Assembly (NCBI RefSeq): GCF_009189165.1
Contig: NZ_CP045118.1
Span: 806,001-870,000, forward strand
DNA: 64,000 nt
From: Pseudomonas sp. SCB32
GTDB lineage: Bacteria; Pseudomonadota; Gammaproteobacteria; Pseudomonadales; Pseudomonadaceae
Direction: 5' to 3'
Both the position numbers and the translations under genes were made by a program. Below the pieces are notes generated by a model. That model did no database searches and was not told the origin of the DNA. It saw only the letters and a list, made by a program, of their open reading frames with translations. Below, piece by piece: positions 7,274 through 16,311 of this stretch (positions are counted from its first letter, which is position 1; each line of letters starts with the position of its first letter).

Positions 7274-9805
7274 ATGAACGCCCTTCCCATCGACAGTGTC
7301 CTCCCCGAGCTGCGCCAGGCCCTGGCCGCGCGCCACGAGGTGGTACTGGAAGCGCCGCCCGGCGCGGGCAAGACCACCCGCGTGCCGCTGGCGGTGCTCG
7401 ATGAGCCCTGGCTGGCCGGGCAATCGATCCTGATGCTGGAGCCGCGTCGCCTGGCCGCCCGCGCTGCCGCCGAGCGCCTGGCCGCCGAGCTGGGCGAGAA
7501 GGTCGGCGAAACCGTCGGCTACCGCATTCGCCTGGACAGCAAGGTCGGCCCGAAGACGCGCATCGAAGTGGTCACCGAAGGCATCCTCGCCCGCCGCCTG
7601 CAGGACGACCCGGCTCTGGACGGCGTGGGGCTGGTGATCTTCGACGAATTCCACGAGCGCAGCCTGGACGCCGACCTCGCCCTGGCGCTGACCCTTAACG
7701 GCCGCGCGCTGTTGCGTGACGAGCCGGCGCTGAAGGTGCTGGTGATGTCCGCGACCCTCGAAGGCGAACGCCTCTCCGCGCTGCTCGACGACGCGCCTGT
7801 GGTGCGCAGCGAGGGTCGTATGTTCCCGGTGGATATCCGCTGGGGCCGTCCCTGGCAGGCCGGCGAATTCATCGAGCCGCGCGTGGTGCAGACGGTGCAG
7901 CAGGCGCTGGCCGACGAGGGCGGCAGCCTGCTGGTGTTCCTGCCCGGGCAGGCGGAGATTCGCCGCGTCGCCGAGCAACTGGGCGAAGCCTTGGCCGGCC
8001 GCCCGGAAGTCCTAATCTGCCCCCTGCACGGTGAACTCGACCTCGACGCCCAGCGCGCCGCCATCGAGCCCGCGCCAGCGGGCAAGCGCAAAGTGGTGCT
8101 GGCGACCAACATCGCCGAAACCAGCCTGACCATCGACGGCGTACGCGTGGTGGTGGATGCGGGGCTGGCGCGGGTGCCGCGCTTCGATCCGGGCAGCGGC
8201 ATGACCCGCCTGGACACCCAGCGCATCTCCCGCGCTTCCGCCACCCAGCGCGCCGGCCGTGCCGGACGCCTGGAGCCGGGCGCCTGCTACCGGTTGTGGT
8301 CGGAGGCGCAGCATGACCAGCTGCCGGCCTATGGCACGGCGGAAATCCTTCAGGCCGACCTTGCCGGTCTCGCTTTGCAACTGGCGCGCTGGGGCGTTGC
8401 CCCGCAGGAGCTGGCCTGGCTCGACCTGCCGCCCGCCGCCGCATATGCCCAGGCCCTCGACCTGCTGGAGCGCCTGGGCGCGCTGGCCTCTCGCACCGGC
8501 GGCGGCAACCTGACGCCCCACGGCCAGGCGATGGCCGAGCTGCCGGCGCATCCACGCATCGCCCATCTGCTGTTGCGCGGACATGCCCTCGGCCTGGGGC
8601 CGCTGGCTTGCGACCTCGCCGCGCTACTGGGCGAACGCGACATCCTGCGCGGCAACGACGCCGACCTGCACCATCGCATCGCCCTGCTGGCGGGGGAGCA
8701 GAGTGCGCCGCGCGCCAGTCGTGGCGCGGTGCAACGGGTCCGGCAGCTGGCGCGGCAGTTCAAGGGCTACCTACGTGGGCCGGCCCGTGAACCGGTGAGC
8801 GATCCGGATCATTCCCGCTGGCTCGGCGGGTTGCTTGCCTTCGCCTACCCGGACCGCATCGCCCGCCAGCGTCGCGTCGGTGGCGGCGAATATCGATTGG
8901 CCAACGGCCGTGCCGCACTGTTCGGCGAGCCGGATGCCCTGATGAAGGAGCCCTGGCTGGTGATTGCCGACCTCGGCAGCCGCCAGGGGCAGCGCGAGGA
9001 ACGCATCTACCTGGCGGCGGCGCTGGAGCCGGCGTTGTTCGAGTCGATCCTGGCTGAGCAGGTCAGCGTCCACGACGAGCTGGACTGGGACGAGCGCGAA
9101 GGCGTGCTGCGCGCCGAGCGTCAGCGCAAGGTCGGCGAGCTGGTGCTGGCCACCGAGGCCTTGCCGTCACTCGACGAAGAGGCCCGCAGCCGCGCATTGC
9201 TTGGCCTGGTGCGGCGCAAGGGCCTGGAGCTGCTGCCGTGGACGCCGGAGCTGCGCCAGTGGCAGGCGCGGGTCGCGCTGTTGCGTCGACTGGACCTGGA
9301 GGGCAAGGGCGAGAGCGAGTGGCCGGACGTCAGCGACGCGGCGTTGCTCGGCTCGCTGGAAGACTGGTTGCTGCCGTACCTGGGCAAAGTCTCGCGGTTG
9401 GCGCACTTCGCCAACCTGGAGCTGTCCGGGATTCTCCACGGCGTTCTGCCATGGCCGCTGCCGCAGCGCCTCGACGAGCTGGCGCCGCGCACCCTGCAGG
9501 TGCCGTCCGGGTCGAACATCCGCCTGGACTACACCGAGTTCCCGCCGGTGCTCGCGGTGCGTTTGCAGGAACTGTTCGGCCTGGCCGACACGCCGCGCAT
9601 CGCTGGCGGGCGGCTGGCGGTGAAGCTGCACCTGTTGTCGCCGGCGCAGCGGCCGGTGCAGGTGACCCAGGACCTGGCCAACTTCTGGCGCAGTACCTAT
9701 GCCGAGGTGAAGAAGGACCTGAAGGGGCGATATCCGAAGCATTACTGGCCGGATGACCCGCTGATCGCCGAGCCGACGGCGCGGGCCAAACCGCGCAAGG
9801 TGTGA
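7274..9805 (+). CDS. hrpB: ATP-dependent RNA helicase HrpB
   Basis: An 843-residue DExH-box helicase of the HrpA/HrpB group. The order is motif I (APPGAGKTTR, about residue 30), motif II (DEFHERS), motif III (MSATLEG), helicase C-terminal motifs including QRAGRAGR, the HA2 domain, and the HrpB-specific C-terminal region. Length fits the family. The frame stays open upstream to 7097, but MNALPID aligns with the usual HrpB beginning and has a GGAG-like site 7-10 bases ahead. An alternative ATG lies at 7247. HrpB proteins act on RNA, but the specific role is poorly defined. Confidence 0.93.
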   Translation: MNALPIDSVLPELRQALAARHEVVLEAPPGAGKTTRVPLAVLDEPWLAGQSILMLEPRRLAARAAAERLAAELGEKVGETVGYRIRLDSKVGPKTRIEVVTEGILARRLQDDPALDGVGLVIFDEFHERSLDADLALALTLNGRALLRDEPALKVLVMSATLEGERLSALLDDAPVVRSEGRMFPVDIRWGRPWQAGEFIEPRVVQTVQQALADEGGSLLVFLPGQAEIRRVAEQLGEALAGRPEVLICPLHGELDLDAQRAAIEPAPAGKRKVVLATNIAETSLTIDGVRVVVDAGLARVPRFDPGSGMTRLDTQRISRASATQRAGRAGRLEPGACYRLWSEAQHDQLPAYGTAEILQADLAGLALQLARWGVAPQELAWLDLPPAAAYAQALDLLERLGALASRTGGGNLTPHGQAMAELPAHPRIAHLLLRGHALGLGPLACDLAALLGERDILRGNDADLHHRIALLAGEQSAPRASRGAVQRVRQLARQFKGYLRGPAREPVSDPDHSRWLGGLLAFAYPDRIARQRRVGGGEYRLANGRAALFGEPDALMKEPWLVIADLGSRQGQREERIYLAAALEPALFESILAEQVSVHDELDWDEREGVLRAERQRKVGELVLATEALPSLDEEARSRALLGLVRRKGLELLPWTPELRQWQARVALLRRLDLEGKGESEWPDVSDAALLGSLEDWLLPYLGKVSRLAHFANLELSGILHGVLPWPLPQRLDELAPRTLQVPSGSNIRLDYTEFPPVLAVRLQELFGLADTPRIAGGRLAVKLHLLSPAQRPVQVTQDLANFWRSTYAEVKKDLKGRYPKHYWPDDPLIAEPTARAKPRKV

Positions 9806-9844
9806 GATTGGTGACCCGCAGGGGTATCTGTTTTCGGTGCGCTT

Positions 9845-9934
9845 GTAGGATGGCGTAGAGCGAAGCGAAACCCATCGAGCATGGACACCGGATTACAGGA
9901 CAGCACGGGTTTCGCTTCGCTCTACCCATCCTAC
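9845..9934. repeat. REP palindrome (GTAGGATGG family)
   Basis: The left arm begins GTAGGATGGCGTAGAGCGAA and the right arm is its near-perfect reverse complement ending ATCCTAC. A degenerate member of the same family occurs at 33930-34011. Confidence 0.85.
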
Positions 9935-10032
9935 GTGCTGCATCTTTGCCGTCCTTTCCCTGGGGCAGCTGGTGCAAAGGTTTCAGCCTGACCCGAGCAG
10001 CACTTCCCTCACTTTTTCAGGGGAGGGCCGTG

Positions 10033-10098
10033 CAGGAGCGGAGTCATCCGCGATGCTCTTCGCGGCCTCGGATTTCATCGCGGACGGAGTCCGCTCCT
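10033..10098. repeat. REP palindrome (AGGAGCGGA family)
   Basis: Inverted arms AGGAGCGGAGTCATCCGCGATG and TCATCGCGGACGGAGTCCGC-type sequence are separated by a short GC-rich loop. Related elements recur at 61497-61567. Confidence 0.75.
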
Positions 10099-10120
10099 AT
10101 GCAATGCCCGCCTTCCCAGT

Positions 10121-10885
10121 TCAGGGCAGCTCCATCTCATATCCCGCCGCCTTCAGCTCGTCGTAGGCGTGGTCCAGCTGCGTTCGCAGTTGTTCGGCGT
10201 TGGGCGCGCGGCGGGAGATGATCAGTTTGGTCGGCACGCTGTACAGCCGGTCGAAGGCCAGCGGCGGCAACTGCAGTTCGCGGCGGGCCTGTTCCACCGG
10301 CGCCTGGTAGTCGATCAGGTAGTCGCCACGCTGGCGGTCGAGCATCTGCAGCGCCGCAGCGTGGGTGCTGGTGCGGTGCAGCTCCAGTTTCAGGTGGGAG
10401 TCGTCCAGCAGGTCGTTGATCGGCTTCCAGTAGCTGTAGCCGCTGATCAGGATGATCCGGCTGCCGGCCAGGCCCTGTGGCAGCTGTGGTGCGGAGCGCG
10501 ACGGCAGACGGTAGAGGTTGAGCTCGACGTGGCCGAGGGTGCGCTCGCATTCCAGGGTGCTGTCGACCAGTTCGGGCTTGCCGGTAGCGCCGGCCCACAG
10601 CTGTACGCTGCCGTCCTGGAGGCCGAGGTACAGGCGCGCACTGGGCAGCGAACGGAAGCGGGCACGGTAGCCGGCCTTGAGCAGGATGCGCCGGACCATC
10701 TCGGCGCCACTGCCGTGGGTGCTGCCATCGGGGGCGGTGTAGGTGTAGGGCGGGAATTCGTAGTAGCCGACATCCAGCACCGGCAGCGGATGCGGCAGAC
10801 GGTCGGCCAGGCTGGGGATGTCACGGGCGCTGGCGTGTAGGCAGAACAGTATGGCGATCAGCCAGGCGATACGGCGAAAGAGCAT
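10121..10885 (-). CDS. Periplasmic solute-binding protein, SBP_bac_3 type
   Basis: A 254-residue protein with a signal peptide (about 1-20, ending ASA) and a bilobed amino-acid-type binding fold. Visible pieces are VLDVGYYEFPPYTYTAPDGS at the mature N-terminus and GSGAEMVRRILLKAGYRARF. No permease or ATPase gene is nearby. It therefore probably acts as an orphan binding or sensing protein rather than part of a complete importer; ligand unknown. Confidence 0.75.
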   Translation of the reverse strand: MLFRRIAWLIAILFCLHASARDIPSLADRLPHPLPVLDVGYYEFPPYTYTAPDGSTHGSGAEMVRRILLKAGYRARFRSLPSARLYLGLQDGSVQLWAGATGKPELVDSTLECERTLGHVELNLYRLPSRSAPQLPQGLAGSRIILISGYSYWKPINDLLDDSHLKLELHRTSTHAAALQMLDRQRGDYLIDYQAPVEQARRELQLPPLAFDRLYSVPTKLIISRRAPNAEQLRTQLDHAYDELKAAGYEMELP

Positions 10886-10989
10886 GGCTACCTGCGGTGA
10901 GTCTTGTCGTTATTGTGCGCGGCTGGCGCAGCATGCGTTGGCGCTGGCGTGCTTGTCCAGCGCCGGCCGGCGAGGGCGTGCGGCGCTGC

Positions 10990-12072
10990 TCAGTGCGGCA
11001 GCAGGAAGCGCCCGTTGAGCGGCAGGTGGTTGGAGATGCGCAGGGTGTCGTTGTGCCGCACGCTGGCGTCGAGGCGGCTCAGGCGGGAGCTGTAGAACAG
11101 GTAGTCGAGGGTGCGGTCGGGGTTGTGTACGCGCGGGTCGTTGGGGAAGTGGGTGTACCACTGTGACTGCTCGGTGCCGCTGGATTCCTGCACCGCCGGG
11201 ATCACCGGGAAGCGCGCCGCCAGCAGGTTCAGTTCGCTGTTGGCGCGGTAGGGCGCGCGCAACACCTCGGGCAGGTAGGGGTACTGGCCCAGCGGCAGCA
11301 GGCCGAGGTCACCGCCCAGCAGCCAGGGCTGGCCAGCGCTCTGCAGCGCGTCGAGATGGCGCCCGAGGGCGTCGATCTGCCGTTGCGGGGTGTCGTCGCC
11401 GTTGGGGCGCTCCAGGCGCGTGTTGATCACGCTCAGCTGGCCGCCACCGCGGATCGGCAGCTGGCTCTGCAGCATGGCCGGCTGCGGGGCGAACAGGCGC
11501 AGCAGCGGGATCGCTGAGCGCTGCGGTAGCGCGATGCGCTCACCGCCACTGATCTGGAAGCGGCTGAAGGTCACCAGCTTGCGCCCGGCGCTGCCGAACA
11601 CATGGGGGTTGGGATCGAAGCGCGCCTTCCAGTCGAAGGCGGCGGTGGAGCAGGGATAGAGGTCGGTCAGGCGGTCACCGATCAGCGCCTGCTGGTCCTG
11701 CTTGCCGGTGGCCGCCGCGCCGTCGTCGACTTCCTGCAGCAGGACGATGTCCGGCGCTTCGTCACGGATCACCCGCACCACTTCGTCGAGGCTGTAGGCG
11801 ATATCTTCGACACTGGGCTTGTCGTCCGGGCCGATGGTGTCGGGCAGGTCGTTCCAGAAGATGTAGCGCTTGCCGGCCAGGTACTGGACGTTCCAGGTCA
11901 TCACCTTCAGCGTCTGCCCCGGTTGCAGCTGCGGCGCCGGTGCGCGGCACTGAGCGGCCACCGCTTCACGTTCGGCGGGACGCCAGGCCAGCAGCCAGGC
12001 GCCGGCGGTCGCGGCGAGCAGCAGGACGATGAGCAGCAGGAACAGGGCGCGGCGTGGCAACGAGAGGTTCAT
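10990..12072 (-). CDS. Membrane-anchored endonuclease/exonuclease/phosphatase-fold protein
   Basis: A 360-residue protein with an N-terminal membrane helix (about 8-29) and a periplasmic EEP domain. Motifs are MTWNVQY (Asn61), LLQEVD (Glu114, metal ligand), VINTRLER and GGDLGLLP. Near the C-terminus the usual SDHxP motif reads SNHLPL, with Asn348 where Asp is expected. The catalytic His349 remains. The family cleaves phosphodiesters in nucleic acids or lipids. The substitution may change metal use or weaken activity; substrate is unknown. Confidence 0.8.
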   Translation of the reverse strand: MNLSLPRRALFLLLIVLLLAATAGAWLLAWRPAEREAVAAQCRAPAPQLQPGQTLKVMTWNVQYLAGKRYIFWNDLPDTIGPDDKPSVEDIAYSLDEVVRVIRDEAPDIVLLQEVDDGAAATGKQDQQALIGDRLTDLYPCSTAAFDWKARFDPNPHVFGSAGRKLVTFSRFQISGGERIALPQRSAIPLLRLFAPQPAMLQSQLPIRGGGQLSVINTRLERPNGDDTPQRQIDALGRHLDALQSAGQPWLLGGDLGLLPLGQYPYLPEVLRAPYRANSELNLLAARFPVIPAVQESSGTEQSQWYTHFPNDPRVHNPDRTLDYLFYSSRLSRLDASVRHNDTLRISNHLPLNGRFLLPH

Positions 12073-12195
12073 TCAGCTTAGGGGCTATCCTTGATGTGCG
12101 AGAGGATAGTGTCTGTGACCGCGCATTTCACCTGCGCGTTTCCTCCGCGAGGCATTCTGCTCCTTGAGGCGCGGCAGCGCCGGGAGGTTCGCCCG

Positions 12196-12435
12196 ATGAC
12201 CGAGGCACTGATCGCCCAGCGCGGCCCCTTTGCGGTGGAGGTCCACGCCGGCGAGGACTATTTCTGGTGTCGCTGCGGCCGCAGCGCCAGCCAGCCCTTC
12301 TGTGACGGTTCGCACAAGGGCTCCGGCCTGCTGCCGCTGAAGTACCACGCCGCGCGCGACGAGCTGCTGTTCTTCTGTGGCTGCAAGCACACCCACACGC
12401 CGCCTTGCTGCGACGGGACCCACGCATCCCTGTGA
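12196..12435 (+). CDS. CDGSH-type iron-sulfur protein
   Basis: A 79-residue protein with two CDGSH iron-sulfur motifs: CRCGRSASQPFCDGSH and CGCKHTHTPPCCDGTH. Each would hold a 2Fe-2S cluster through three Cys and one His. The frame is open upstream to 12091, but the ATG at 12196 gives the compact double-domain protein typical of bacteria. Likely roles are redox or iron-sulfur handling. The stop codon is directly followed by a MITE-like repeat. Confidence 0.88.
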   Translation: MTEALIAQRGPFAVEVHAGEDYFWCRCGRSASQPFCDGSHKGSGLLPLKYHAARDELLFFCGCKHTHTPPCCDGTHASL

Positions 12436-12632
12436 GAGCCTGTTCAATGTCTCGCCGAACGCAGCTCAGGCAAACGACCAGCGGGAGTAACAGCCGAAGG
12501 CTGGCCCGAAGGGCGAGCGGAGCGAGTCAGGCAAAAACAGGCGAGAAAGCGCAGTTTACGAGTTGTAAATGAGCATTTTGAGCCTGTTTTCAACGCCGCA
12601 TGGGCAAGTGCAGGCAGACATTGAGCAGGCTC
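12436..12632. mobile_element. 197-bp MITE-like element
   Basis: The ends are 17-bp inverted repeats: GAGCCTGTTCAATGTCT at 12436-12452 and AGACATTGAGCAGGCTC at 12616-12632, which match at 16 of 17 positions after reverse complementing. The inside is noncoding. It sits exactly between the stop codon of the CDGSH gene and the ribosome binding site of the SDR gene. No clear target duplication is seen. I remember similar sequences dispersed in Pseudomonas genomes. Confidence 0.72.
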
Positions 12633-12644
12633 AGAGGAGGCCGC

Positions 12645-13481
12645 ATGCCGCGCAAACTCTTCACCCGCCAGGCCTATCGGCACAAGGTGGTGCTGGTCAC
12701 CGGCGGCTGCTCGGGGATCGGCCGCGCCCTGGCGCTGCGCTTCGCCCAGGCCGGTTCGCACCTGGTGATCCTCGACCTCGACCAGGCGGCGCTGGACAGC
12801 CTGGTCCAGCACCTGCGCGAGCACCACAACGTCGAGGCGCTCGGCCTGCGCTGCGACATCGCCGACGCCGAGGCGGTGCGTCGCTGCGTGGCGTTGGCCA
12901 TCGAACGCTTCGGCGGCATCGACGTGCTGGTGAACAATGCAGGCATCACTCACCGCAGCCTGTTCGCCGACACCGACCTTGCGGTGTTCCAGCGGGTCAT
13001 GGCGGTGAACTTCTACGGCGCGCTGCACTGCACCCAGGCGGCGCTGCCCAGCCTGCTGGCGCGGCGTGGGCAGATCGTCGTGCTCAGCTCGCTGACCGGT
13101 TTCGCGCCGTTGCTCTACCGCAGCGCCTATAACGCCAGCAAGCATGCCCTGCACGGGCTGTTCGACACGCTGCGGATGGAGCTCGACGGCACGGGGGTGG
13201 CGATCACCCTGGCCTGCCCGGGATTTACCGCCACCGACCTGCGCAAGAACGCGCTGGTGGGGGATGGTTCGGTGATCCGCCAGCCTGCGCTGGCCCTGGG
13301 CGCCGACGTGGCGTCGCCGCGCGATGTGGCCGAAGCGATCTACCAGGGCGCACTGCGCCGCAAGCGGCTGCTGGTGCTGTCCAACGTCAATTGGCGCGCG
13401 CGCATCCTGGCGCGCTTCTTCCCGCGACTGTTCGAGAAGCTGCTGGTGCCGAAGATGTCGGGGCTCAAGCCGGGGCATTGA
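12645..13481 (+). CDS. Short-chain dehydrogenase/reductase
   Basis: A 278-residue SDR-family oxidoreductase. It shows the Rossmann motif TGGCSGIG, the NNAG motif, the Ser catalytic segment VVLSSLTGF and the YNASK active site. The NAD(P) preference and substrate cannot be fixed. The ATG at 12645 has AGAGGAGG five bases upstream, so it is preferred over the open frame to 12600, which runs into the MITE-like element. The C-terminal tail is basic (RARILARFFPRLFEK) and may be membrane-associated. Confidence 0.88.
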   Translation: MPRKLFTRQAYRHKVVLVTGGCSGIGRALALRFAQAGSHLVILDLDQAALDSLVQHLREHHNVEALGLRCDIADAEAVRRCVALAIERFGGIDVLVNNAGITHRSLFADTDLAVFQRVMAVNFYGALHCTQAALPSLLARRGQIVVLSSLTGFAPLLYRSAYNASKHALHGLFDTLRMELDGTGVAITLACPGFTATDLRKNALVGDGSVIRQPALALGADVASPRDVAEAIYQGALRRKRLLVLSNVNWRARILARFFPRLFEKLLVPKMSGLKPGH

Positions 13482-13501
13482 GTCGCCTCGGGACTACCCC
13501 T

Positions 13502-13573
13502 GTAGGAGCGGGCCACGCCCGCGAAAGCGCCGTAAGGCGGCTGAAGAGCATCGCGGGCATGGCCCGCTCCTAC
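13502..13573. repeat. REP palindrome (GTAGGAGCGGGCC family)
   Basis: Arms GTAGGAGCGGGCCACGCCCG and CGGGCATGGCCCGCTCCTAC face each other. Same family as 18806-18851 and 24686-24755. Confidence 0.85.
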
Positions 13574-13637
13574 GGGTAGATCAACCCGCTCCGTAGGATG
13601 GCGTTGTACCGGGGTGCATCGGCCGGGCGAGCGGGAG

Positions 13638-14078
13638 TCAGTGCGAGTGCGAATCGTGGGCGCTACCCGCCAGGTCCATATCCCAGAACGACGCCTCGAT
13701 CTTGTGCCCATCCAGGTCGCGGACGAAGCAGCCGTAGTAGGGATCGCCGTAGAGCGGACGTGGACCAGGCGCACCGTCATCGGTGGCGCCGGCGGCCAGC
13801 GCGGCCCGGTAGAAGGCGTCCACCGCTTCGCGGGTGTTGGCGATGAAGCCGAAATGGGTGCCGTTGCCCACGCTGGCGGGGCGGCCGTCGATCGGAGTCT
13901 GCACCCAGAATTCCGGGAATTCGCGTCCGTAGGCCACCGCGCCGGGATGCTCCATGATCGTCCGGCAGCCCAGGGCGGGCAGCACCGCGTCGTAGAAAGC
14001 TTTGGCGCGGGCGTAGTCGTTGGTGCCGATGGAAATGTGCGAAAGGCAGCTGGGTGGATAGCTCGGTTGGTCGCTCAC
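13638..14078 (-). CDS. VOC-family (glyoxalase/dioxygenase fold) protein
   Basis: A 146-residue protein of the vicinal oxygen chelate superfamily. The repeated beta-alpha-beta-beta-beta pattern shows in LSHISIGTNDYARAKAFYDAVL and in the C-terminal half (GCFVRDLDGHKIEASF). His14 and the Glu of KIEASF are candidate metal ligands. The C-terminus is His-rich (AHDSHSH). Substrate unknown; no operon partner. Confidence 0.82.
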   Translation of the reverse strand: MSDQPSYPPSCLSHISIGTNDYARAKAFYDAVLPALGCRTIMEHPGAVAYGREFPEFWVQTPIDGRPASVGNGTHFGFIANTREAVDAFYRAALAAGATDDGAPGPRPLYGDPYYGCFVRDLDGHKIEASFWDMDLAGSAHDSHSH

Positions 14079-14166
14079 GGGAGTCTCCGGTCAAGGGCGG
14101 GAGACTCCAGCGTAGATGGCGACCGGCTGCTTCGCCGTGGGATGTGTTGCCGATTGCTGCGGGGCC

Positions 14167-14835
14167 TCAGGCCTCGCGTCCCTCGTTTTCCTCGCTGCCG
14201 GGGCCGAGGATGTAGATGCGGTAGGCCGCCACCGTCACCAGCAACTGGAAGAAGCCACTGATGGAGTGCAGCAGCACGCCGGTGCCGGGCGAGTCCTGGG
14301 CGACCTGGCTGATCCAGCCCTCGGCCATCCAGACCGGTGCGAGGATCACCAGGGTGGTGGTGAGCAGCAGGAAGAAGTGCCCGCTGGTCAGGCGGAAGCT
14401 CTCGCGCATGGCGTCGATGGGCGAATTGCCGCGCTGCACCAGGATGAACTCGGAAAAGGTCATCTTGACCATGAAGAACAGGCCCGGCAGCACATAGAGC
14501 GCAAGGCCCACCAGGATCAGCAGCGAGCTCAGCGCCGAGAGCAGGGCGAAGGCCGGCCACAGCCGCAACGCCGCGTTCCACAGCTCGCGCACTCCGCGCT
14601 CGCGCCCTTCGCCCCGGTCGATGAGGAACAGGATCAGGCTGGCGGTGTAGATCGGATAGAACACCAGCCCGGCGGCCATGCCCCAGGGCGCGAAGTTCTG
14701 CGAGTCGACGGCGACGTCGATCTGCTGCTGGACCAGCGTTTCCACAATGATCCACGGCAGGCACAGCGGTAGCAGCGTGCCGATGTGACGGGTGAAGAAG
14801 AACCAGGTGTCGCGCAGGACTGAGATTGGATTCAT
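14167..14835 (-). CDS. YciC-like (UPF0259) membrane protein
   Basis: A 222-residue inner-membrane protein with about five to six hydrophobic helices, beginning MNPISVLRDTWFFFTRHIG. Size and the N-terminal LRDTWxFF-type segment fit the YciC/UPF0259 family. The frame is open to 14880; MNPIS is favoured, with an ATG two codons upstream at 14841 as the alternative. Function unknown. Confidence 0.72.
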   Translation of the reverse strand: MNPISVLRDTWFFFTRHIGTLLPLCLPWIIVETLVQQQIDVAVDSQNFAPWGMAAGLVFYPIYTASLILFLIDRGEGRERGVRELWNAALRLWPAFALLSALSSLLILVGLALYVLPGLFFMVKMTFSEFILVQRGNSPIDAMRESFRLTSGHFFLLLTTTLVILAPVWMAEGWISQVAQDSPGTGVLLHSISGFFQLLVTVAAYRIYILGPGSEENEGREA

Positions 14836-14978
14836 CGGCATGGGAGACGGATCGACGGGCCTCGACTCTAACTTAAGCAAACCTTCAGTTGAAGGTAGGA
14901 CATTTCAGTCCCCGGAACTTGTTTTTTGCCGTCCCGATCCAATCTTCCGTAAAACACCCCGCTCACTCGAGGCCCGCC

Positions 14979-15692
14979 ATGAATTCCGAAGAGCAATCCC
15001 TGATCGATGGTCTGTTCGTCCGCCTGCGTGACGCCGAGGCACAGACCGCGCCGCGCGACGCCCAGGCCGAGGCGCAGATCAACCGGCACCTGGTGCAGCA
15101 GCCGGCGGCGCCCTACTACATGGCCCAGGCGATGCTGATCCAGGAAGCGGCGATCAAACGCCTGGACCAACGCGTCAAGGAGCTGGAGGCCCAGCAGGCC
15201 AAGGCTCAGGAGCAGCGTCCCAACAGCGGCGGCTTCCTCGCCGGCCTGTTTGGCGGCGGCCAGAGCCAGGAGCCGCGCCCCGCCCAGACGCAGGAGCGCC
15301 CCGATGGCTGGGGCCAGACGCGTTTCTCCCAGCCTGGCGGTAGCGCTGGCTATGCGAGCAACCCGAATGACTTTCGTCCGGCGGCTGCCCCGGCAGCGGC
15401 GCAGGCCGCGCCCCAGGGCGGCGGTTTCATGCGCGGCGCATTGCAGACCGCGGCCGGTGTTGCGGGCGGGGTGATGGTGGCAGACCTGCTGACCAGCATG
15501 TTCCACCACAACCAGCCGCAGGAAATCGTCGAGGTGATCCAGGAGCAGGTGCCGGTGCAGCCGGAGCCTTCGAATTTCGGTGATTCCCTCTCCGGTGGTG
15601 ACCGTTACGCCGACAACGGCTTCAGCAACGCCAGCTACGACGATAGTGGCGACTCCAGCTTCTTCGACGACGACGGCGACATGTTCAGCTGA
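14979..15692 (+). CDS. DUF2076 family protein
   Basis: A 237-residue soluble protein. The N-terminal part (about 1-75) is helical with a coiled-coil segment (AAIKRLDQRVKELEAQQAKAQEQ). A Gly/Gln/Pro-rich linker follows, then a short Gly/Ala-rich stretch (GGFMRGALQTAAGVAGGVMVADLLTSMFHH) and an acidic Asp/Ser-rich tail. This is the layout of DUF2076 proteins, whose function is unknown. The ATG at 14979 matches the family start MNSEEQ. Confidence 0.82.
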   Translation: MNSEEQSLIDGLFVRLRDAEAQTAPRDAQAEAQINRHLVQQPAAPYYMAQAMLIQEAAIKRLDQRVKELEAQQAKAQEQRPNSGGFLAGLFGGGQSQEPRPAQTQERPDGWGQTRFSQPGGSAGYASNPNDFRPAAAPAAAQAAPQGGGFMRGALQTAAGVAGGVMVADLLTSMFHHNQPQEIVEVIQEQVPVQPEPSNFGDSLSGGDRYADNGFSNASYDDSGDSSFFDDDGDMFS

Positions 15693-15785
15693 CCCGACTC
15701 GAGGTCCGTCCCGCCCACCGGGACTGGCGGGGGCCGCGCGCTGTGTCGATAATGCGCCCCCGCCGCAAGAGTCCCGGAGCTTTCG

Positions 15786-16262
15786 TTGAAGACCATCGCA
15801 CTGTTCGCCGACGTGCAGAACCTCTACTACACCGTGCGTCAGGCCTACGGCTGCCACTTCAACTACGCGGCCCTGTGGGCGGAGCTGAGCCGCCAGGGCA
15901 CCATCGTCCAGGCCTATGCCTACGCCATCGACCGGGGCGACGCGCGTCAGCAGCAGTTCCAGCAGATCCTGCGCAACTTAGGCTTCACCGTGCGGCTCAA
16001 ACCCTACATCCAGCGCAGCGATGGCTCGGCCAAGGGCGACTGGGACGTGGGCATCACCATCGATATCCTCGACGCCGCGCCCAAGGTGGACGAAATCGTC
16101 CTGGCCTCCGGTGACGGCGACTTCGACCTGTTGCTCGAACGCGTCCGTGCCGGCGGCACCGACGCCACCGCCTACGGCGTGCCCGGCCTGACCGCCCAGG
16201 CGCTGATCCGCGCCGCCAGCCGCTACGTGCCTATCGACGGCCCGTTGCTGCTGCGCCACTGA
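15786..16262 (+). CDS. NYN-domain (LabA/DUF88-type) putative RNase
   Basis: A 158-residue protein of the NYN/PIN-like nuclease superfamily. The conserved acidic residues are visible in LFADVQNLYY (Asp9), KGDWDVGITID and LASGDGDFDLL, which together form a metal-binding nuclease site. It starts with TTG at 15786, preceded by CGGAG. The next gene, rhlE, begins 49 bases downstream on the same strand, so an RNA-processing context is plausible but unproven. Confidence 0.85.
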   Translation: MKTIALFADVQNLYYTVRQAYGCHFNYAALWAELSRQGTIVQAYAYAIDRGDARQQQFQQILRNLGFTVRLKPYIQRSDGSAKGDWDVGITIDILDAAPKVDEIVLASGDGDFDLLLERVRAGGTDATAYGVPGLTAQALIRAASRYVPIDGPLLLRH

Positions 16263-16311
16263 GCCCAGCGGCTACAATGCCGCCCATTCCCGACTTCTCT
16301 GCGAGCGCTCC

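Larger units (their letters stand above)
9806..10120. other. Intergenic region made of two REP elements
   Basis: No gene is visible. The space between the converging hrpB and binding-protein genes is largely taken up by the palindromes at 9845-9934 and 10033-10098. Confidence 0.7.
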
